The notes under the pieces: model-generated
What the model was told of the DNA's origin: nothing
What the model saw: the letters and a program-made list of their open reading frames with translations, nothing else
Databases searched by the model: none
Program-made: the position numbers and the translations under genes
Assembly: GCA_012295275.1 (NCBI GenBank)
Contig: CM022665.1
Location: 21,185,650 to 21,210,649, forward strand
Source: Chrysomallon squamiferum
Taxonomy: Eukaryota > Mollusca > Gastropoda > Neomphalida > Peltospiridae
Direction: 5' to 3'
Length of the DNA stretch: 25,000 bases
Part shown: positions 20,391-25,000 of the stretch, one piece after another
Layout of the letters: each line of letters begins with the position of its first letter
Position numbering within the stretch: position 1 is the first letter of the stretch

Positions 20391-20720
20391 TTTGTCGTTT
20401 CTTTTCTACTCCATCAGCGATTACTTCCCCTGCCTACGATGCTATATTTACTCTGAGATTGCGCAGAGAGGCCGCTGCCATTGCTAATCCAGAAATCAAA
20501 GACATACCTTCCATTCGTCAATATTAGATCGTCCTTTCGCAGAGCCGCAAGGGTAAAGGTCTTTTGTTAAAAATCCAAAACATCGCAGAAATAACGTCTT
20601 TGTCAATATTCATCGCTTACCATGAAATCTGCCTGCTAGCCTCTTTTACGTTCAGCCAGAACTTCCGGTGATGTCATTGGCGGGATCAGATCTCGGGAAT
20701 TTCGCGTTGCTAGTAATAAC
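20391..20720. promoter_or_regulatory. Candidate conserved non-coding or regulatory island
   Basis: GC-balanced, repeat-free and CpG-containing. Words of note: TAATCC (20485-20490, Otx-type), ATCAAAG (20495-20501, TCF/LEF) and GTCAATATT twice (20517-20525, 20602-20610). No open frame of useful length on either strand. Confidence 0.35.
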
Positions 20721-21560
20721 AGACATCAACTATTTAAAGTAATCTCTTTTTTTTCACCTCTCGTAAACATCCGTTTTTGGCAATATCCAGATTTGTTGTT
20801 TGTCTGTTGTTAAGACTGGAGTCAGTTTGGACAAGTAATGAATTACGATCCATGTACGTGGTCCTATGTTATAAATAGATAGCTGTGGTATATTAATACA
20901 AGTAAGATATATATATATATACATATATATACGCGAAGATGAAATATCAGTAATATGAATATATAGGCAGAAATTCAACCAACGAACTTATAAACGGCAA
21001 ATGTATTTGTTTACATACATTTGTGTATTCATGTATTCATATTTGATTATTGTATTACACACACAAAATATACAAACATATTACATACACATACATACAT
21101 ACGTACAAACTTCTAGATGAAAATTTGGATGGATTAATGGATATTTTTATTCGTTAAACATAAAATAAAAAATTACAATACTTGACTATTACAAAATATA
21201 AAGAAGATAAATTAGTATTAAAACTGTTAGTAGTAGATCCTCAAAAATGTGTTCAATAATAATAATAATAATAATAATAAAAATAAACGCTACGTTAACT
21301 TTTCTGATGACATTTCTCTCAGGGTAGATAATTGGGTGACACGGGTGGATTCAATTTAACTATCAATTTAACAAAAATGTGTCTCGAGTTACACGCAGGA
21401 GTCATACGGTCATGTGACTGTTTCAACTCTTCGCGCTTTGTTTATGAAACCTGTCCCTTCCAATTACACGAGGACACACGAGATCCTAATGAAGAAATAT
21501 TTCTGAAAACTAAATAAACCAAAACATCTCCTCACAATAAAACGACAACATCAAATCTAC
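20721..21560. other. AT-rich intergenic DNA with short repeats
   Basis: (AT)n near 20909-20930, ACAT/CATA at 21060-21108, (AAT)n at 21258-21282. A 61-codon + strand ORF (21332-21517) follows an acceptor-like TTTCTCTCAG but matches nothing I know. Confidence 0.55.
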
Positions 21561-21965
21561 CAGTGCTAGTTACCGGCTTTGCAAAACATTCCCTTAAAAC
21601 GTTCTTTTCTTTCAGTCGATTCAGTATTTGAAAACTGAGTCTCGCCTTTCTGTTCAAATAGATTATTTGACCTGCTGACCAGTGGTCAAGGGTCCACGCC
21701 TACTCCACGAAAGCAGCTTGAAGGAAGTGCAGTGGGGGACAATTAGCTTTTGTTTCTTTACAAAAATTCTTGTTATCTGTCCGCGCTGGTTTCATTGTCT
21801 CAGGCGCCCGAATTCATCCCGTGCCCAGGGCATTCCACCATCACGACAACACTGACGATTGTCGTATATTTGTTTGGTTTGTGTGCCCACGCTGACCACG
21901 TGTCCGTCGTCGATGTGGCAGGTAAATTGTCATATTGTGTCTCGGGCTTAATCGACAGGTTATGA
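21561..21965. promoter_or_regulatory. Candidate regulatory island with nuclear-receptor and TEAD-like motifs
   Basis: Complex CpG-containing DNA. TGACCT-GC-TGACCA-G-TGGTCA (21668-21688) gives three nuclear-receptor half-sites: a DR2 followed by an everted pair. TEAD-type words are ACATTCC (21586-21592) and GCATTCCA (21830-21837). A CACGTG lies at 21897-21902. The 71-codon ORF at 21750-21965 has no recognisable product. Confidence 0.35.
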
Positions 21966-22198
21966 TGTCTTAATTGTTGTTGAAAACAAACAGAAGCTTT
22001 TTGTGTTAGACGTTTACAGCAAACTCGGTACCTTTCTGGCCATCGAGAGTTGGGATGTCAACAAAGCAATCAGTATACACAATAGTAAAAGCCTTTAAGC
22101 TTATTTACTCTGAGTTTGCACTGTTTAAACTGTTTTGTTTGGGCGCACACTCTTGTCACTCAGTTGTAGAAAGTATCTCTAGCGACGTCGATAACTAT
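21966..22198. other. Intergenic DNA, no gene seen
   Basis: Mixed composition with no coding signal. Confidence 0.5.
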
Positions 22199-22324
22199 TG
22201 ATGCCGTTACTATTACCTGCTGATGCTGTTACTGTTATCTGTTGATACTATTACCGACTGATGCTGTTACTCTTATTTATTGATACTTTTACTATTATCG
22301 GTTGAAGCTGTTACTTTTATTTAT
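22199..22324. repeat. Diverged 22-bp tandem repeat, six units
   Basis: Units of the form TGATGCTGTTACTNTTATCT plus two bases: five are 22 bases long and the third is shortened to 16. Substitutions are scattered, so the array is old. Confidence 0.85.
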
Positions 22325-22688
22325 TAGTATTATTATTATAATATGTATTAATATTTTGTTTTAAAGTAATTAAAAAAATATAATAATAAAATACTTTGAA
22401 TGGCAACCGATTAAGTCAGTAGAATTTCATAAATTCTTCGTTAATTTATTAATTATGTTCCTAGATAGCAATAACAGAAATAGAGACAGTAAATCAAGAC
22501 CACTGTAATAAAAAGTGACTGTTTGACCACTGGCCTGGAGATAACATAATAAACTGTTTGTACTGAATAGTGATGACTGTTTTTAAATACACATTTAAGA
22601 AATAAATAAATATTTAAATTAATGACCCCACAACACATTTTAATATTGAGATCAGACGTCGTACGTGTAGTTTTATGTAAACCTAGAA
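22325..22688. other. AT-rich intergenic DNA, nothing recognisable
   Basis: A 61-codon minus-strand ORF (22638-22453) has no recognisable features. Confidence 0.55.
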
Positions 22689-22823
22689 TATATAAAATCC
22701 AGAAAAGACAGGAAACCAGTCTACGATTGACAACAAGAGATCTTTTACGCGTGGAGTTAGAGAAGCAGACTACGATCTGTGAATAAACCTGGAGTAAACT
22801 GGTGCAGGGAACTCACCGCAGCA
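22689..22823 (+). promoter_or_regulatory. Candidate TATA/initiator promoter with ATG-free first exon
   Basis: TATATAAAA (22689-22697) lies 29 bases before the A of a perfect initiator CCAGTCT (22716-22722, start at 22718). The next 106 bases contain no ATG and end at a donor-like GCA|GTAAGA (GT at 22824-22825). Together this looks like the 5' end of a spliced transcript running right, out of the window. No transcript evidence is available. Confidence 0.3.
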
Positions 22824-22882
22824 GTAAGAACGAGTTTATACTCTCAACAGACTACAGTGATTTTTATTACATTAAATTGCTG

Positions 22883-23205
22883 GAAGGGGGGGGGTATTAT
22901 TATTTTTTTTTTTTTTTTTTTTTTTAGTGCACATATGAGTCAGTGTGCATCTGAGTGATTTAGAAAGAAGTGGCTTTAGTGATTTTTTTTATAATAATAA
23001 TTATTATTATTATTATTTTTTTTTTTTTGACTGTTGTTTCTTGTTTTTATATTATTCTTTTTCCTTTTTGTCAATTTTTCTTTTCGCGTATCATATTTTA
23101 TTTTTGTTGTTTGTTATGTTTTTAAATGTTCTTTTTTACTTCATTTTATTGCATATTTTGCTTCGTTTTGTTTGTTTTTTTTTTTTTTTTTTTTAATTTC
23201 TTTTA
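22883..23205. repeat. G-run followed by T-rich homopolymer and ATT tracts
   Basis: G9-10 near 22884-22893, T-runs at about 22904-22925, 23018-23028 and 23177-23194, with (ATT)n between. ORFs rich in Phe/Leu are composition artefacts. Confidence 0.85.
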
Positions 23206-23389
23206 TTTTCATTATTACTATTTTTATTACTGTTATTGTTGCTGTTGTTTTTCCTTTATTGTTGCTGTTGGTACTTCAAACAGCGCTGAAAATTTCTTTT
23301 TTTATTGTATTGCTCATTTGCCACAGTATTTTTTATTTATTTAAACTTCATTGCCAAGAGGTGTGATATATTTCGATTTTACAGCTTTT
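23206..23389. other. T-rich intergenic DNA
   Basis: TTATTG/GTTGCT repeats; no gene. Confidence 0.55.
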
Positions 23390-23780
23390 TAATCCACGTT
23401 ATGTCTCATTTTAATACTCTTATATTGTCGTAACGTCCCAGTCTGTTTCGTCATGCGGACATGAAAAACACGACGCGTTTCACGGCATTAAACGATTACA
23501 CTTTGCTATTATTGTTTATTTTCTGTTGACTCTTGGATGCACATGAATGAACGCTGTAGCGATCGCCCAGTCAATATGGTTAGCATCTGACAACGATCGG
23601 TGGAGCGAAACCAAGTGTCATACTTTCTAAACATGTCAAAAATTATGCACCGACTGACACTTCCGTAAGAGGTCACACTCCATAGTTTTCTTTCACTTCT
23701 TCTTCTTATGGATTTTTGCATACAGCGTTTTAAGCGCTGATTAATTTTCGTACCATATATTTAACGGACTCTCCAATGTA
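23390..23780. other. Complex CpG-containing island, unassigned
   Basis: Contrasts with the T-rich left flank and TC-rich right flank. It has several CpGs, a GCGATCGC palindrome (about 23560-23567) and an AGGTCA half-site near 23670-23675. The 70-codon minus-strand ORF (23721-23509) is basic but matches nothing I know. It may be conserved non-coding DNA or a gene fragment. Confidence 0.3.
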
Positions 23781-23819
23781 GGAACTTTGCCCCTCCCTTG
23801 ATGAATTAAAAAGAGTGTA

Positions 23820-23850
<31 letters not shown>

Positions 23851-23939
23851 CTCTCTGTCTCGCTAGCTCGCTCTCTTTGTCAGTTTCTCTTATCGTGTAT
23901 CTCTCTGTATATCTGTATACATCTCTCTCAGTAATTCTG

Positions 23940-24022
<83 letters not shown>
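23820..24022. repeat. TC-rich array with perfect (TC)38 block
   Basis: Interrupted TC/GCTC/TGTC sequence (23820-23945) leads into about 77 bases of perfect TC (23946-24022). Confidence 0.95.
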
Positions 24023-24026
<4 letters not shown>

Positions 24027-24029
24027 TAA

Positions 24030-24178
24030 TGATAATAATAATGGTGGTGGTAGTAGTAGTAGTAGTAGTAATAATAATAATAATAGTAATAGTGGTAGTA
24101 GTAATAGCAGCAGTAGTAGTAGTAGTACTAGTAATAGTAGTAGTAGAAGTAGAAGACGTAGTAGTAGTAGTAATAAAA
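24030..24178. repeat. (GTA/TAG)n with AAT variants
   Basis: A trinucleotide array of TAG/GTA, AAT, GTG and AGA units, continuous with the TC array on its left. Confidence 0.95.
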
Positions 24179-24480
24179 TGAAGTTATATTTCTGAAATAT
24201 CGGAATTGCTCGACATTGCTAGAGGATGTGTAGCCAACAAACTCGTGTTTTATTTATTGTGACAAGAACTCAAACACGATAAAAATTTATTTTCTGTTTC
24301 CTATATACACCTACACGTGCATTTGTACCACTTATTTGATAGGACTATGACAGAGTTTTTTTGGTGTTTTTACACTAATTAATAAAAAGAAAGTTTTATC
24401 TAATATGTCCGTTGTAGTACTTTTTTTTTTTTTTTTTTCTATTTTTGTTGTTGTTGCTTTCTTTTTGTTTATTTGGTTTT
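24179..24480. other. AT-rich intergenic DNA
   Basis: A CACGTG lies at 24314-24319 and a T-run near 24421-24438. No gene. Confidence 0.55.
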
Positions 24481-24481
24481 G

Positions 24482-24516
<35 letters not shown>

Positions 24517-24670
24517 GTGTTTTCTAAAATTAAGTAATTTTTTTATTTCATACTGCTTCGATTGCTTTTTATATTTTGTTAGATGGATCAAAAATAGAAT
24601 ACGCCTTTCAGATAAAAATTTTAAAAAAGATAAAAATGAAACTACTCTGTACATTTATTAATTAACATTT

Positions 24671-24709
<39 letters not shown>

Positions 24710-24720
24710 TTTTTGATTGT
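24481..24720. repeat. (ATT)n, (AT)n and T-run cluster
   Basis: (ATT) at about 24487-24516, (AT) at 24675-24701, T-run at 24701-24713. Opposite-strand ORFs here are artefacts. Confidence 0.85.
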
Positions 24721-25000
24721 CATGTCAAAACATTTATCTGATAAACCGTCTGATCCACAGTCGCCTCCTTTGACAAGATCTTCAAAGAAGATAAAAAAAA
24801 AAAAAAAAAAAAAAAATGTGTGCGGGTACGTTTGCAGTCATTAACAGCCGATAGTGTATGGAACACATTTAATATTGTTAGATGTTTTGTGTTTTTATAA
24901 ATTTATAGCAGGTTCAGTTTGTTATCTTAACACAAACACGACATATGTTTAATTTAGCATAACAAACAAAATAAAGAGGAAATTAACGTTACTGCGTTTC
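24721..25000. other. Intergenic DNA with a poly(A) tract, window end
   Basis: Poly(A) of about 25 bases at 24792-24816 follows GATAAGAT-like sequence. It may be a retroposon tail, but no body was recognised. Confidence 0.55.

Noticed and set aside
21332-21517. 61-codon ORF after an acceptor-like TTTCTCTCAG
   Set aside because: Cysteine-containing and superficially exon-like, but no family, no partner exon and no donor.
22945-23366. Overlapping hydrophobic ORFs of 72-110 codons
   Set aside because: Three frames open at once over T-runs; composition artefact.

Overview
This 25 kb window is non-coding-rich animal DNA. It is strongly AT-rich, full of simple repeats, and lacks any bacterial-style gene packing. 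It contains one gene I can identify with confidence: an uninterrupted 528-codon ORF on the + strand (8864-10450) encoding a Four-jointed/FJX1 family protein, the Golgi kinase of the Fat-Dachsous planar polarity and Hippo pathway. Its presence and the long dinucleotide and tetranucleotide arrays point to an invertebrate metazoan. A lophotrochozoan, perhaps a mollusc, is my best guess, but the sequence alone does not prove the phylum.

Layout. 1-6540: AT-rich intergenic DNA with (AG)n, (TC)n, tetranucleotide and AAT-type arrays, one complex unassigned island (2930-3600) and a tRNA-like retroposon remnant near 5.8 kb. 6540-6690: a second tRNA-like remnant on the minus strand. 6745-6894: a GC box, a TATA box and a candidate 5' exon ending in a splice-donor-like site. 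6895-8863: a putative first intron or upstream region containing a complex, possibly regulatory stretch (7290-7720). 8864-10450: the FJX1-like CDS. 10451-11000: likely 3' UTR with a TTAT array and polyadenylation signals. 11000-13690: very AT-rich DNA with no gene seen. 13685-14753: a 34/36-bp minisatellite with higher-order organisation. 15481-15670, 16629-16843 and 22199-22324: older, diverged tandem repeats. 18540-18905, 20391-20720, 21561-21965 and 23390-23780: islands of complex, CpG-containing sequence without coding potential, which I read as candidate cis-regulatory or conserved non-coding elements. 22689-22825: a candidate TATA/initiator promoter with an ATG-free first exon. 23820-25000: simple repeats.

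The only functional story the window supports is one Four-jointed gene in a large repeat-filled regulatory landscape. The complex islands could be its enhancers or belong to neighbouring genes outside the window. I found no CRISPR, no intact transposon ORF, no canonical intact tRNA or rRNA gene, and no convincing evidence of a previously undescribed system. The most distinctive structures are the two-phase higher-order minisatellite, the over-representation of TCACGTGA palindromes and the paired inverted repeats near 19.6 kb.
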